From: Rubrobacter indicoceani | GTDB taxonomy: Bacteria > Actinomycetota > Rubrobacteria > Rubrobacterales > Rubrobacteraceae | Direction of reading: 5' to 3' | Assembly: GCF_003568865.1 (NCBI RefSeq) | Contig: NZ_CP031115.1 | Span: 2,728,001-2,792,000 of the forward strand | DNA length: 64,000 nt | Part shown: positions 53,364 through 61,515 of the stretch, one piece after another | Layout: each line of letters opens with the position of its first letter | How positions within the stretch are numbered: position 1 is the stretch's first letter | Made by a program: the position numbers and the translations under genes | The notes under the pieces: model-generated | Told to the model about the DNA's origin: nothing | The model's database searches: none | What the model saw: the letters and a program-made list of their open reading frames with translations, nothing else

Positions 53364-53888
53364 ATGAAGCAGGAGATCTCGAACGGTCGGAGTACGGCGA
53401 GGCGGGATGAGCCTTTCGTCGTGTTCATGATGGGTGTGAGGGTGAACCGGGTGCTTTTCTTCTGGAGGTGGGTTCCGGTTCTTCTGGCGTTAAGGGCGAT
53501 GGTTCGGGAGATGGGGGCCGCCCCGGAGAAGGGTTGTCTCGGTGGTGAGACCTTTTTCTCCTGGCGGACGGTTACGCTGGTCCAGTACTGGGACTCCTAC
53601 GAGACCCTGGAGCGTTACGCCCGCTGTCCCGAGAGCGGCCATCTCCCGGAGTGGCAGCGGTTCAACCGGGAGGTCAGGAGAAGCGGCGTCGTCGGGCTGT
53701 GGCACGAGGCCTACACGGTGGGCTCCGCCGAGTACGAGGCCATCTACGCCGATGTACCGGTCTGCGGTCTGGCCCGGGCCACGGTGCACATGCCCGCGGT
53801 CGGGGGGCGGGAAACCCGGCGCAGAAAAGGCATTCGCGAGAAGCTTGGCGGTCCGGTGGAACCGGAGGCCACGCAGAAGGCTGTCTAG
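53364..53888 (+). CDS. DUF4188 family protein, copy 2
   Basis: About 174 residues from the ATG at 53364 (GGAGAGG upstream; a GTG one codon earlier is possible). Same layout as the copy at 51786: DEPFVVFMMGVRVNRVLFFWRWVP, VTLVQYWDSYETLERYARCP, GLWHEAYTV, YADVPVCGLARATVHMP. A basic C-terminal tail (~35 residues) is unique to this copy. It is separated from copy 1 by the PRC-barrel gene and a terminator, so it is transcribed on its own. Confidence 0.85.
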   Translation: MKQEISNGRSTARRDEPFVVFMMGVRVNRVLFFWRWVPVLLALRAMVREMGAAPEKGCLGGETFFSWRTVTLVQYWDSYETLERYARCPESGHLPEWQRFNREVRRSGVVGLWHEAYTVGSAEYEAIYADVPVCGLARATVHMPAVGGRETRRRKGIREKLGGPVEPEATQKAV

Positions 53889-53937
53889 ATCCGGGCACGG
53901 TTTCTTCCGGGGTTTCTCCCCGGCCACCGGGCTTCTG

Positions 53938-55539
53938 CTAGCGGCGGATGCTCGCCCCGACCCGTTTCATCGCGGTGTAAAAGTCGTAGGTCGCGACGGC
54001 GAGGCTCGACAGCTCCCGGTTTGTTACGCGGCGGTCGAGGTCGGTCAGATCAACGGTACGGCGCATGCAGGCTAGGGCGGCCTCGCGGCAGAGGGCTTCG
54101 AGGTCGGCGCCGGAGTATCCCTCGGTGCGGCGGGCGATTTCCTTCAGGTCGGTATTCGGGGCGAGCGGCATCCTGTTGGCGTGGATGTTCAGGATGTGCA
54201 GTCGTGATTCGGGGTCGGGAAGCCCTATCTCGACCTCGTGGTCGAAGCGGCCGGGGCGCCGGAGCGCGGGGTCGAGGGCCGACGGACGGTTTGTCGTGGC
54301 GATCACACAGACCTGCCCGATGTCGTTCATACCGTCCATCAGGGAGAGTAGCTGGCTGACGAGCGTCGCCTCGAAGCTCTCGCTCATCGAGTCGCGGGCC
54401 GCGGCAAAGGAGTCTATCTCGTCAAAGAGGATTATGGCCGGGGCCTTTGCGCGGGCCTCGGAGAAGATGGAGCGGAGCCGGGCCTCGCTCTGGCCCCAGA
54501 ACTTGTTGATTATCTCCGGGCCGGAGACCGCGATGAAGTGCGCTCCGCTCTCGTGGGCGGCGGCGCGGGCGAGCAGGGTCTTTCCCGTTCCGGGCGGCCC
54601 GTAGAACAGGATTCCCCGATGCGCCCGGATGCCGAGCCGCTCGAAAAGCTCGGGGTGTGTGATGGGCAACTCCACGGCCTCGCGGACAAGGGCGATGGTC
54701 TCCCGCATCCCGCCAACGTCCCGGTAGCGCGTGGCGGGCACGTTTCGCGTGCCGGGGGCCATCCCGCCCGCCGCGGCGACCCCGGCTCCCCCGCTTCTCA
54801 CGTTTCTTGCGAGGCGCTCTATAAGGGATTCGCGGGATTCTCGGCTGTCGCGTCCGGGCGGCTTCGGCGGTCCGTCCGCCTCCGGCTCGGCTTTGGAGAC
54901 CTTCCACCCCGTAACCGGACCGTTTTTCTGGCGGTAACGCCAGCCCTCGTGGCGGGCGGGGTCTATCTCCTCGGGGAGCCGGGCGACAAGCTCGGCGGTC
55001 GCGTCGAGGTCGAGTATCGGACATCTGACGCACGGGCCGAGGTCGGAGAGGATACGCTCGGTCATGGCGTCCTTGTCTATCCGGAACGTGCCATCCTCGC
55101 CCATCTCGCCGAAGGAGTACCACGAGCCGCGCGTAAGGTGGTCGTTATCGTAGACGCGCACCTGACGGCACGGGAAAAGCTGGCGCGAGGCCATGTTCTT
55201 CGGGGTGCACCAGTTTTTTGCGCCCTTGCCCGAGCGTTGTTTTCTGAAAAAGCACCGCAGCCCGCCGAAGAGTTCTTCGCGGCTCACCGGCTCTCCGCCA
55301 AGCCGGAAGGTGGCCCGGCTCTCACCCCGAAGAAGCGGCGAGAGTTCTTCCAGGACGCGCCAGTCGGCGGCGGGGTCGAGGGAGACGCCGACCAGCGACG
55401 TGCCGTTCTCTCCGACAACGTGGTAGGAGGGATGCTCGGCGGCGAGGCTCGCGGCCTTCCCGAGCGGCCCGTCGGGGGCCAGCGGAAAGGAGATATCGGC
55501 CCTCGGGCGGTCTTTCCTGATGTTCTTCTCGGGGTTCAT
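53938..55539 (-). CDS. AAA ATPase with uncharacterised cysteine-containing N-terminal domain
   Basis: 533 residues. The C-terminal half is a CDC48/FtsH-like AAA module: RYRDVGGMRETIALVREAVELPI, Walker A GPPGTGKT (~314), KFWGQSEARLRSIFSEA, Walker B LFDEID (~371), ATTNRPSALDPALRRPGRFD with Arg fingers, and the lid YSGADLEALCREAAL. Residues 1-215 match no domain I know. They hold Cys96, 111, 124, 170 and 173, the last two in CVRCP, which could bind zinc or an iron-sulfur cluster. TAGAAT lies 8 nt before the ATG, so it is probably leaderless. Substrates unknown. Confidence 0.9.
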   Translation of the reverse strand: MNPEKNIRKDRPRADISFPLAPDGPLGKAASLAAEHPSYHVVGENGTSLVGVSLDPAADWRVLEELSPLLRGESRATFRLGGEPVSREELFGGLRCFFRKQRSGKGAKNWCTPKNMASRQLFPCRQVRVYDNDHLTRGSWYSFGEMGEDGTFRIDKDAMTERILSDLGPCVRCPILDLDATAELVARLPEEIDPARHEGWRYRQKNGPVTGWKVSKAEPEADGPPKPPGRDSRESRESLIERLARNVRSGGAGVAAAGGMAPGTRNVPATRYRDVGGMRETIALVREAVELPITHPELFERLGIRAHRGILFYGPPGTGKTLLARAAAHESGAHFIAVSGPEIINKFWGQSEARLRSIFSEARAKAPAIILFDEIDSFAAARDSMSESFEATLVSQLLSLMDGMNDIGQVCVIATTNRPSALDPALRRPGRFDHEVEIGLPDPESRLHILNIHANRMPLAPNTDLKEIARRTEGYSGADLEALCREAALACMRRTVDLTDLDRRVTNRELSSLAVATYDFYTAMKRVGASIRR

Positions 55540-55586
55540 CGGGAAAGATTCTAACCCACGCCCTCCGGCGCGGAGCCGAGTCGGGC

Positions 55587-56294
55587 CTAATCCGTCCGGT
55601 CTTCCGCAAGATAGCGGCGAAAGACGACGTAGCGTTCGTCGCTGCGGGTGGTGCGTTCCTCTTCGCCGCTCCAGCCGAGCGCGGTGAAGAACCTCTCACC
55701 CGAGCTGTCGGGCCTTGTTGCGACTTCTATATGACCGGAGCCGGCCTCCCGGCAGAGGCTCTCGAAGGCCCGGAAGAGCTTTCGCCCCGCTCCGGTGCGG
55801 CGCGCCCCCCGCTCGACCGCAACGTACACCGCAAAGCCGACGGGCCGTTGGTCTGCACCGGGGTCTTTATCGTCGGGCTTGCGCCGGGAGGTCGCCCTCA
55901 GGAGACCGCTCACGTAGCGCACCAGTCGGGTCCGTACGAGATCGGCGGCGAGCGAGGGGTTCTTCACCGTGGCGCGGGTGGCCTTCAGGGCCAGGCGGAG
56001 ACCGTGCTGCCTGACAAGGTACGTGTAGTGGGAACGGGCGTCCAGGGCTCCGATCATCACCCCCAGGAGCCGCCCGTCTTCGGGGTCCCGGATCCCGAGT
56101 GCGACGGCGTCCCGACCCTCGACGAAGGCCCGGTAGTAGCCGCAGATAAACTCCTCCCCGAACCGGGATACGAACTCCTCCGGGAGTTCTCTGACGTGCA
56201 GGGCGGCGGCCTCGCCGAGATCCCACCCCGAAAGCCGGAAGACCCCGGCGTCTTCGGCAGGCGGACCTGTCCCGTCTTTTTCGTCTGAGACCAT
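55587..56294 (-). CDS. GNAT family N-acetyltransferase
   Basis: 235 residues. Core GNAT signs: ALGIRDPEDGRLLGVMIGA, then after a basic helical insertion (~100-140) FAVYVAVERGARRTGAGRKLFRAFESL with the acetyl-CoA loop, and VATRPDSSGERFFTALGW. Substrate unknown. TAGAAT lies 9 nt before the ATG and sits inside a near-perfect inverted repeat (56296-56319), a possible operator. Confidence 0.82.
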   Translation of the reverse strand: MVSDEKDGTGPPAEDAGVFRLSGWDLGEAAALHVRELPEEFVSRFGEEFICGYYRAFVEGRDAVALGIRDPEDGRLLGVMIGALDARSHYTYLVRQHGLRLALKATRATVKNPSLAADLVRTRLVRYVSGLLRATSRRKPDDKDPGADQRPVGFAVYVAVERGARRTGAGRKLFRAFESLCREAGSGHIEVATRPDSSGERFFTALGWSGEEERTTRSDERYVVFRRYLAEDRTD

Positions 56295-56295
56295 A

Positions 56296-56319
56296 GGGCA
56301 GGTATTCTAGTACCTGTCC
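56296..56319. promoter_or_regulatory. Inverted repeat over the GNAT gene -10 element
   Basis: GGGCAGGTA-TTCTAG-TACCTGTCC, with 8 of 9 positions paired. The minus-strand TAGAAT (56304-56309) is inside the repeat. The arrangement suits a repressor site; no candidate regulator lies directly beside it. Confidence 0.5.
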
Positions 56320-56391
56320 GACCGGCTCGTCCGTCGGAGGTCGGGTTCGTGTGAACGGGAGCACGGACGAAATCCATCCGGAAGGAGAGAT

Positions 56392-56925
56392 ATGTCAGAG
56401 AAGAAACCACCTGTCTCGACCCGCAAGGGCGACGACGGAACCACGACGCTCATGGGTTCGGGGCGCATCGGCAAGGACGACCCCCGGGTAGACGTGCTGG
56501 GCGACCTGGACGAAGCGACCTCTTTTATAGGTCTCGCCCGCTCGGAGTCGCTGGGCCTGAACCAGGACCTCGCCGCCACGCTCCTTGAACTGCAGCGGCT
56601 CCTGTACCGCATCATGGGCGACGTGGCCATGCCGCAGGAGGACAACTTCACCGGCCCGGAGGACGTGAAGCTCGTTGACGGTGCTCTGGAAAACTGGCGG
56701 GGCAGGACGGACCTTCCGACCGAGTTCGTTATCCCCGGCGAGACAAAGCTCGGGGCGATGCTAGACGTGGCGCGTTCGGTGAGCCGCCGGGCGGAGAGAA
56801 AGCTCGTCGCCGCCGGATACGCGACCGCCCACCCCGACGCCGTCCGGTGCGTCAACCGCCTCTCGGACGTGCTCTACATAGCGGCGAGAAACGCCGACGG
56901 CGGGCTCACCCTCTCGAAAGGTTAG
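56392..56925 (+). CDS. Cob(I)yrinic acid a,c-diamide adenosyltransferase (PduO type)
   Basis: 177 residues. It transfers adenosyl from ATP to cob(I)alamin to give the B12 coenzyme. PduO signatures: STRKGDDGTTTLMGSGRIGKDDPRVDVLGDLDEATSFIGLARS (read in pieces), GDVAMP and the C-terminal RSVSRRAERKLVAAG, where Arg and Glu line the ATP site, followed by NRLSDVLYIAARNA. GGAAGGAGAG precedes the ATG. Confidence 0.93.
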   Translation: MSEKKPPVSTRKGDDGTTTLMGSGRIGKDDPRVDVLGDLDEATSFIGLARSESLGLNQDLAATLLELQRLLYRIMGDVAMPQEDNFTGPEDVKLVDGALENWRGRTDLPTEFVIPGETKLGAMLDVARSVSRRAERKLVAAGYATAHPDAVRCVNRLSDVLYIAARNADGGLTLSKG

Positions 56926-57173
56926 CGGGTCCGTCCGGGCATCCTGCGCGGTGATCGCCCTGTGAGGCCCGGCAGGGAACAGGACAGTAAGACGCCATCC
57001 CGCACAGGGCCGCTCCGGCCGGACGCGTGGATAAGCCCTTTCTTTGCTCCGGTCTACGGCCTCACCTTGCAGAGAAACGCGGCCTGCCGAAACATCGAGG
57101 TCCGGGCGTGTCCGAAGGATGTTCGGCGGACAAACCCGTTAAGATAGCCGGAAAAGATCCGGGAGGAGTGCCG

Positions 57174-58136
57174 ATGAGCGTGAAATTCGGGGTGTTCGTG
57201 CCGCAGGGCTGGAAGATGGACCTGACGGAGATACAGGACCCCGTAGAGCAGTACGAGGCCATGACGGAGGCCGGAAGAAAGGCCGAAGACCTCGGCTACG
57301 ATTCGGTGTGGGTCTACGACCACTTCCACACCGTCCCCGAGCCGACAAAGAACACCGTTTTCGAATGCTGGACGATCACGGCGGGCCTGGTGCGCGACCT
57401 GAGAAGGATAAAGGTCGGGCAGATGGTTACGTGCAACGGCTACCGCAACCCGTCCCTGCTAGCCAAGATGGCCTCGACGGTGGACGTGATGTCGGGTGGG
57501 CGGCTCCTCTTCGGGCTCGGGGCGGGCTGGTACGAGCACGAGTGGCTCGCCTACGGTTACGGCTTCCCGGAGACCGGGCAGCGCATTCAGTCCTTCAGGG
57601 AAGCGTGCGAGATAGTCCACGGTATGTGGACCGAAGACGACTTCACCTTCAACGGGAAATACTACTCGGTGGACGCCCCGATCAACGAGCCAAAAGGCGT
57701 CAGGAAACCGCACCCGGAGTTCTGGATCGGCGGCGGCGGCGAGAAGGTTACCCTGAAGCTCGTGGCGAAGTGGGGCGATGCCTGTAATATCTCCGGGGAT
57801 GAGACGGTGCTTCGTCACAAGCTCGGCATCCTCAAGCAGCACTGCGACGGCCTCGGACGGGACTACGCCGAGATCACCAACTCAAACATCGTGGATGTCC
57901 ACGTCATAGACGACGGCGAGAACCCCGAAGAGGCCACAAGAGCCGCGCGGGGCGACAGGTCTCTTGAAGAATATGCCAGCGGCAGGGTCGTAGGCTCCGC
58001 AGAAGAGGTAACCGAGAAGCTCAGGGCGCGCGCCGACGCCGGGGCCGACTACTTTATCGTCTACCTGCCCCGCGTAGCCTACGACCACCATCAGCTGGAA
58101 CTCTTTGCAAGGGACGTGATGCCCGGGTTCTCCTGA
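57174..58136 (+). CDS. F420-dependent LLM class oxidoreductase
   Basis: 320 residues from the ATG at 57174 with GGGAGGAG 5 nt upstream; longer readings have no such site. LLM barrel: VKFGVFVPQGWKMDLTEI, AEDLGYDSVWVYDHFHTVPEP, GGRLLFGLGAGWYEHEWLAYGYGFP and EFWIGGGGEKVTLKLVAKWGDACNI (read in pieces). This is a common actinobacterial F420 group of unknown substrate. The 248-base gap before it (56926-57173) shows no gene that I recognise. Confidence 0.88.
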   Translation: MSVKFGVFVPQGWKMDLTEIQDPVEQYEAMTEAGRKAEDLGYDSVWVYDHFHTVPEPTKNTVFECWTITAGLVRDLRRIKVGQMVTCNGYRNPSLLAKMASTVDVMSGGRLLFGLGAGWYEHEWLAYGYGFPETGQRIQSFREACEIVHGMWTEDDFTFNGKYYSVDAPINEPKGVRKPHPEFWIGGGGEKVTLKLVAKWGDACNISGDETVLRHKLGILKQHCDGLGRDYAEITNSNIVDVHVIDDGENPEEATRAARGDRSLEEYASGRVVGSAEEVTEKLRARADAGADYFIVYLPRVAYDHHQLELFARDVMPGFS

Positions 58137-58143
58137 GCGGAGG

Positions 58144-58187
58144 CTTTTTAAGGATCTCTTAACGATTGCTTAAGGAGTTTCTAAGCC
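58144..58187. promoter_or_regulatory. Array 1: four 11-bp direct repeats (OmpR/PhoB-type site)
   Basis: Four consecutive 11-mers: CTTTTTAAGGA, TCTCTTAACGA, TTGCTTAAGGA and GTTTCTAAGCC. The core (T/C)TAA recurs in exact 11-bp phase at 58148, 58159, 58170 and 58181. Eight nt after the last repeat lies TAACTT (58196-58201), a -10-like hexamer, and the candidate small RNA begins about 8 nt later. The layout matches activation by an OmpR-family response regulator. Confidence 0.7.
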
Positions 58188-58208
58188 GGAGGGGTTAACT
58201 TCCTCTCT

Positions 58209-58339
58209 AAGGCAGGGCGACGGTTTTCCTGCGGCGGAGACCCGGCGGTTCAGAAGCCGCCGGAGGTGGCGGGGCATCTATTACTCCGCTCCTTGTCTCG
58301 CTACCTGCTCCGCTTCGGCGAGGTCGCCCTGCTTTTTTT
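58209..58339 (+). ncRNA. Candidate small RNA with closing stem and U-tract
   Basis: GCAGGGCGAC (58212-58221) pairs perfectly with GTCGCCCTGC (58323-58332), followed at once by seven T. Between the arms are a perfect 7-bp hairpin CCGGCGG/CCGCCGG (58242-58263) and a CGC-TTCG-GCG tetraloop hairpin (~58311-58320). No open reading frame with a ribosome-binding site fits inside. A -10-like TAACTT and an 11-bp repeat array lie just upstream. I do not recognise a known RNA family. Confidence 0.6.
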
Positions 58340-58363
58340 GTTTCCGGGCTTCGGTTTTCGAGC

Positions 58364-58407
58364 AGTTCTAATCTCTCTTTAATGTGTGTATAACTCTGCT
58401 CTAACCC
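58364..58407. promoter_or_regulatory. Array 2: four 11-bp direct repeats upstream of the secreted-protein gene
   Basis: AGTTCTAATCT, CTCTTTAATGT, GTGTATAACTC and TGCTCTAACCC follow one another, with the core TAA in exact 11-bp phase (CTAA, TTAA, ATAA, CTAA at 58368, 58379, 58390, 58401). CAAGAT (58416-58421) lies 8 nt after the last repeat, the same offset as in array 1, and would start a ~50-nt leader for the gene at 58479. Confidence 0.65.
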
Positions 58408-58478
58408 TGATCGAGCAAGATATCCTTGCTGTAGTGGTTCTCCATGCGATTCGGTGAGAAGAAAGGTCCGGGGGAGAG

Positions 58479-59174
58479 TTGAGGGTTTCACATCTCATGA
58501 TCGCGGTGGCCGCCGTTGCCATACTGTCAGCCGGGTTTATCTTCGGGTGGACGGTAGCGAACGACTCCGGCGAGCGGGCCGCCGGGGAGTGGTCCGAGGA
58601 AGTCGCGGCGACGGACCCGCCACCGCCAGCGCGGTCGCTTTCGGTACCGGACGACGACGTGGAGGGCTCGGACATCGTGGGTCTTCCGAGGTACCCCGGC
58701 TCGGTCCGGATAGAGTACATCCGGGAGGATCAGGGCGAGCTTATCTGGACAGAGACCGAGTACCTTACCGACGCCACGCTGGAGCAGGCTCGCGAGTTCT
58801 ACCGGGATACCTTCAGGTCCAGCAACTGGTCGGTCAACGACATCGGCTTCACCCAGAACTCCTGGGTTTTCTTTGTCGTTGACGACGAGCGGGAGGTCTT
58901 TGTCAACCTGCGCCCGCGAGGGGACATCGTAGAGATAGACATAGAGCACACGGAGCCCGACAGAGCGGAGCCGACGGAGCCCGCAACCGCCGGCGAAGGG
59001 CAGCAGGTCCCCGCCGACGCCTCAGGCGACGAGAACGCCGGGGAGAACGCCCCGGCCCCGGAACAGGTCGCCCCGCCTCAGCGGCCCGCCTACGAAGTCC
59101 CGCCGGCCACGCCGTACTACGGGGACGAGGGCTACGATGAGGACTATGACGACTACGAAGAGTACGACGACTAG
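58479..59174 (+). CDS. Predicted secreted or membrane-anchored protein with acidic tail
   Basis: About 231 residues from TTG (GGGGGAG just upstream but close); the ATG at 58497 is an alternative. An N-terminal hydrophobic segment (LMIAVAAVAILSAGFIFGW) is an anchor or signal. A small domain follows (LPRYPGSVRIEYIREDQGELIWTETEYL, LEQAREFYRDTFRSSNWSV, read in pieces), then Pro/Glu/Ala-rich sequence and an Asp/Tyr/Glu-rich C-terminus. The domain order resembles the lipoprotein at 31060. Upstream it has array 2; downstream it is convergent with the response regulator. Confidence 0.7.
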   Translation: MRVSHLMIAVAAVAILSAGFIFGWTVANDSGERAAGEWSEEVAATDPPPPARSLSVPDDDVEGSDIVGLPRYPGSVRIEYIREDQGELIWTETEYLTDATLEQAREFYRDTFRSSNWSVNDIGFTQNSWVFFVVDDEREVFVNLRPRGDIVEIDIEHTEPDRAEPTEPATAGEGQQVPADASGDENAGENAPAPEQVAPPQRPAYEVPPATPYYGDEGYDEDYDDYEEYDD

Positions 59175-59213
59175 CGGGGCGGTATGTCAGCGTTTTCTGC
59201 AGGGTTCGGGGGG

Positions 59214-59888
59214 TCAGCGGGGTCGGTCGAAGCGGTAACCGGCCCCTCTCACGGTCGTGATCACGGACGGCCGGTCGGGGAGGTCTATCTTTTTCCTGAG
59301 GTACCTGACGTAGACGTCCACGACGTTGGAGCCGGGGTCGAAGGAGTAGTCCCAGATGGCCGAGAGGATCTGCTGCCGGCTCAGAACGTGACCGGGGTGC
59401 TTGGTGAAGTACTCAAGCAGGGCGAACTCCCGGCTGGAGAGCTCCACCTGTTTTCCGGCCACCCAGACCCGGTGGGCAAGAAGGTCTATCTTGATCTCCC
59501 CCATCTCGATAACCGAGTTCTCGGTCTGCTCGGAGCGGCGAGAGAGAGAGCGGATGCGGGCGAGGAGTTCTTCGAGGGCGAAGGGTTTGGTCAGGTAGTC
59601 GTCGGCCCCGTCGTCGAGGGTGGAGACCTTGCTCGTCAGCTCGTCCTTGGCGGTGAGCATGATAACCGGGAGGTTCGGCTTTCTGAGCCGGACCCGCTTG
59701 AGAACCTGTCGTCCGTCGAGGCCGGGGAGCATGATGTCGAGCAGCACGAGGTCTACGTCCTCCTCGGTGGCGAGTCTGAGCCCCTCGTCGCCGTTGTCGG
59801 TGATGATCGCCTCGTACCCCTGAGTCATAAGACCCCGCTGGAGCATCCGGGAGATGCCGGGTTCGTCTTCGACGATGAGTATCTTCAT
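59214..59888 (-). CDS. OmpR-family response regulator
   Basis: 224 residues. Receiver domain with acidic pair in LIVEDEP, phosphoacceptor Asp51 in LLDIMLPGLDG, Thr in MLTAKDE and Lys in YLTKPF. The C-terminal winged helix includes LSSREFALLEYFTKHPGHVLSRQQIL and VDVYVRYLRKKID, ending VRGAGYRF. It is divergent from its histidine kinase. Proteins of this family bind 11-bp-phased direct repeats, and three such arrays lie within 2.5 kb. Confidence 0.96.
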   Translation of the reverse strand: MKILIVEDEPGISRMLQRGLMTQGYEAIITDNGDEGLRLATEEDVDLVLLDIMLPGLDGRQVLKRVRLRKPNLPVIMLTAKDELTSKVSTLDDGADDYLTKPFALEELLARIRSLSRRSEQTENSVIEMGEIKIDLLAHRVWVAGKQVELSSREFALLEYFTKHPGHVLSRQQILSAIWDYSFDPGSNVVDVYVRYLRKKIDLPDRPSVITTVRGAGYRFDRPR

Positions 59889-59942
59889 CTTTTCCCTTCG
59901 TGCGCCTTTGCCCGTGCGTAATTTACTATACGTTCATTGCCC

Positions 59943-61421
59943 ATGAAGAAAGCTCGCGAAAAGTTAACCGGGGTGAAACGCAAGCCTCGCGGAAACGACC
60001 TGCCCCCCGAGGACTCGCTTCTCTCGACCGGACACCCCTGGCGGGTAACGGTCTGGGCCCTGCTCGGGCTGCTCGCCGCCATCATGATCGTCGGTCTGGT
60101 CGGGGTCTTTGTAAACCGGGACATCCGCAACGCCGCCGCCGACGCCCTTGAATACGACGTGGAACTCGAAGACCACGGCGATGACCTTCGGGTGGCGATC
60201 CTCGAAGTCCGGCAGCAGCAGCGTACGCTCTACTTCGGAGGGCAGGGCCCGACCCGCGCGGGTCTGGCCTCGCTCCAGACCTCCTACCAGCTTCTGGAGG
60301 AGGAGATATACGAGTACGCCGAACTCGAGGTCCGCGAGGACGACATCGCCTCGCCGCAGGAGATACGAAATCTCGCCGACCGGTACTACTCCGACTACAT
60401 CGCGGCGATAGAAGAGTTCGAAGACACCGGGGACCGCGCGGCCTGGGACGCGGCCAACGACCTCGCCCTCGCCCGGATAGATGAGATGCAGCTCCTCGCC
60501 GGTGAGATAGACGAGGTGGGAGAAGAGCTCTCGGAAGACTCCCTCTCGCGGGTGGACCGGGAGGCGCGAGCCGGGATGATCGCGATCTCGGCCGTCGTGG
60601 TCGGCCTTCTGCTCGTCGGGGCGATGCTCTCCTACTCGACTTTCCGGGTCGTAAACGAGCTCCGCTCTCTTTACCGCAAGCAGCAGAAGACCGCCGAGGA
60701 ACTCGCCGCCGCCTCCAGGGCGAAGACGGACTTCCTGGCCGACGTCTCCCACGAACTCCGCACCCCGCTCACCGTGCTTCGCGGCAACGCCGAGATCGGC
60801 CTGCAGTTGCAGCACGATGACACGCAGCGGGAGATCCTCTCGGAGATCCTCACCGAGTCGGACAAGATGGGGCGGATGGTCGAAGACCTTCTCTTTCTCT
60901 CGCGCTCGGACTCCTCCTCCCTGCCGCTTGAGATAGTCCCCGTCGAGGTCGGCACGATGCTCTCCGAAGTCGCCGCCCGCGCCGCCGTGCTCGCCCGCGA
61001 ACGTGGCTCGGAACTGAAGACCGACCTGCAGGCAGGCGGCGACTTCGAACTCGACCCCCCGCGCATCGAGCAGGCCGTCATGATCCTCGTGGACAACGCC
61101 GCCAAGTACGCCGGACAGGATAGCCCCATCACCCTCTCGACCCGCTCCCCGGTCGGCTCGGACCTTATCGTTGAGGTCAAAGACAACGGACCGGGTATCC
61201 CCGAAGAGGAACTGGAGAAGATCTTCGACCGCTTCTACCGGCTCGACAAGACCCGCTCTCGCAAGCTCGGCGGCACCGGCCTCGGCCTCCCGATAGCCCG
61301 CACCATCGTCGAAGCTCACCGGGGAGGGATCTCCGCCGCAAGCTCTCCCGGCGCGGGAACCACCATGACCATCCGTATCCCGCAACCCATACCGAACCCG
61401 GAGCTTACCTTCAAGCCCTAG
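59943..61421 (+). CDS. Sensor histidine kinase
   Basis: About 492 residues from the ATG at 59943; a TTG two codons earlier lies 7 nt after TACTAT and could be a leaderless start. Two membrane segments (VWALLGLLAAIMIVGLVGVFV and MIAISAVVVGLLLVGAMLSY) enclose a ~150-residue helical extracytoplasmic sensor. HisKA carries the phosphoacceptor His270 in SHELRTPLTVLRGNAEIG. HATPase motifs are VDNAAKYA, VKDNGPGIPEEELEKIFDRFYRLD and GGTGLGLPIARTIVEAHRG (read in pieces). It partners the divergent OmpR-type regulator. The signal is unknown. Confidence 0.95.
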   Translation: MKKAREKLTGVKRKPRGNDLPPEDSLLSTGHPWRVTVWALLGLLAAIMIVGLVGVFVNRDIRNAAADALEYDVELEDHGDDLRVAILEVRQQQRTLYFGGQGPTRAGLASLQTSYQLLEEEIYEYAELEVREDDIASPQEIRNLADRYYSDYIAAIEEFEDTGDRAAWDAANDLALARIDEMQLLAGEIDEVGEELSEDSLSRVDREARAGMIAISAVVVGLLLVGAMLSYSTFRVVNELRSLYRKQQKTAEELAAASRAKTDFLADVSHELRTPLTVLRGNAEIGLQLQHDDTQREILSEILTESDKMGRMVEDLLFLSRSDSSSLPLEIVPVEVGTMLSEVAARAAVLARERGSELKTDLQAGGDFELDPPRIEQAVMILVDNAAKYAGQDSPITLSTRSPVGSDLIVEVKDNGPGIPEEELEKIFDRFYRLDKTRSRKLGGTGLGLPIARTIVEAHRGGISAASSPGAGTTMTIRIPQPIPNPELTFKP

Positions 61422-61482
61422 GATTTCTCTCTGCTTTGCAGGTCTTCAGCAGCGCAAGAACGGTATTTTATAAAGATTAGAG

Positions 61483-61515
61483 ACTTCTCACCGCCGTCTA
61501 ATAGTCCTTTAACGA
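61483..61515. promoter_or_regulatory. Array 3: three 11-bp repeats upstream of the Arg-rich microprotein
   Basis: ACTTCTCACCG, CCGTCTAATAG and TCCTTTAACGA in exact 11-bp phase. The last matches the second repeat of array 1 at 9 of 11 positions. CAGAAT (61524-61529) lies 8 nt after it, the same offset as in arrays 1 and 2, giving a leader of about 35 nt. Confidence 0.55.

Noticed and set aside
56926-57173. Cobalamin riboswitch next to the adenosyltransferase gene
   Set aside because: It lies downstream of that gene, and neither the B12 box nor the AGCCAGGAGACC-type element is present.
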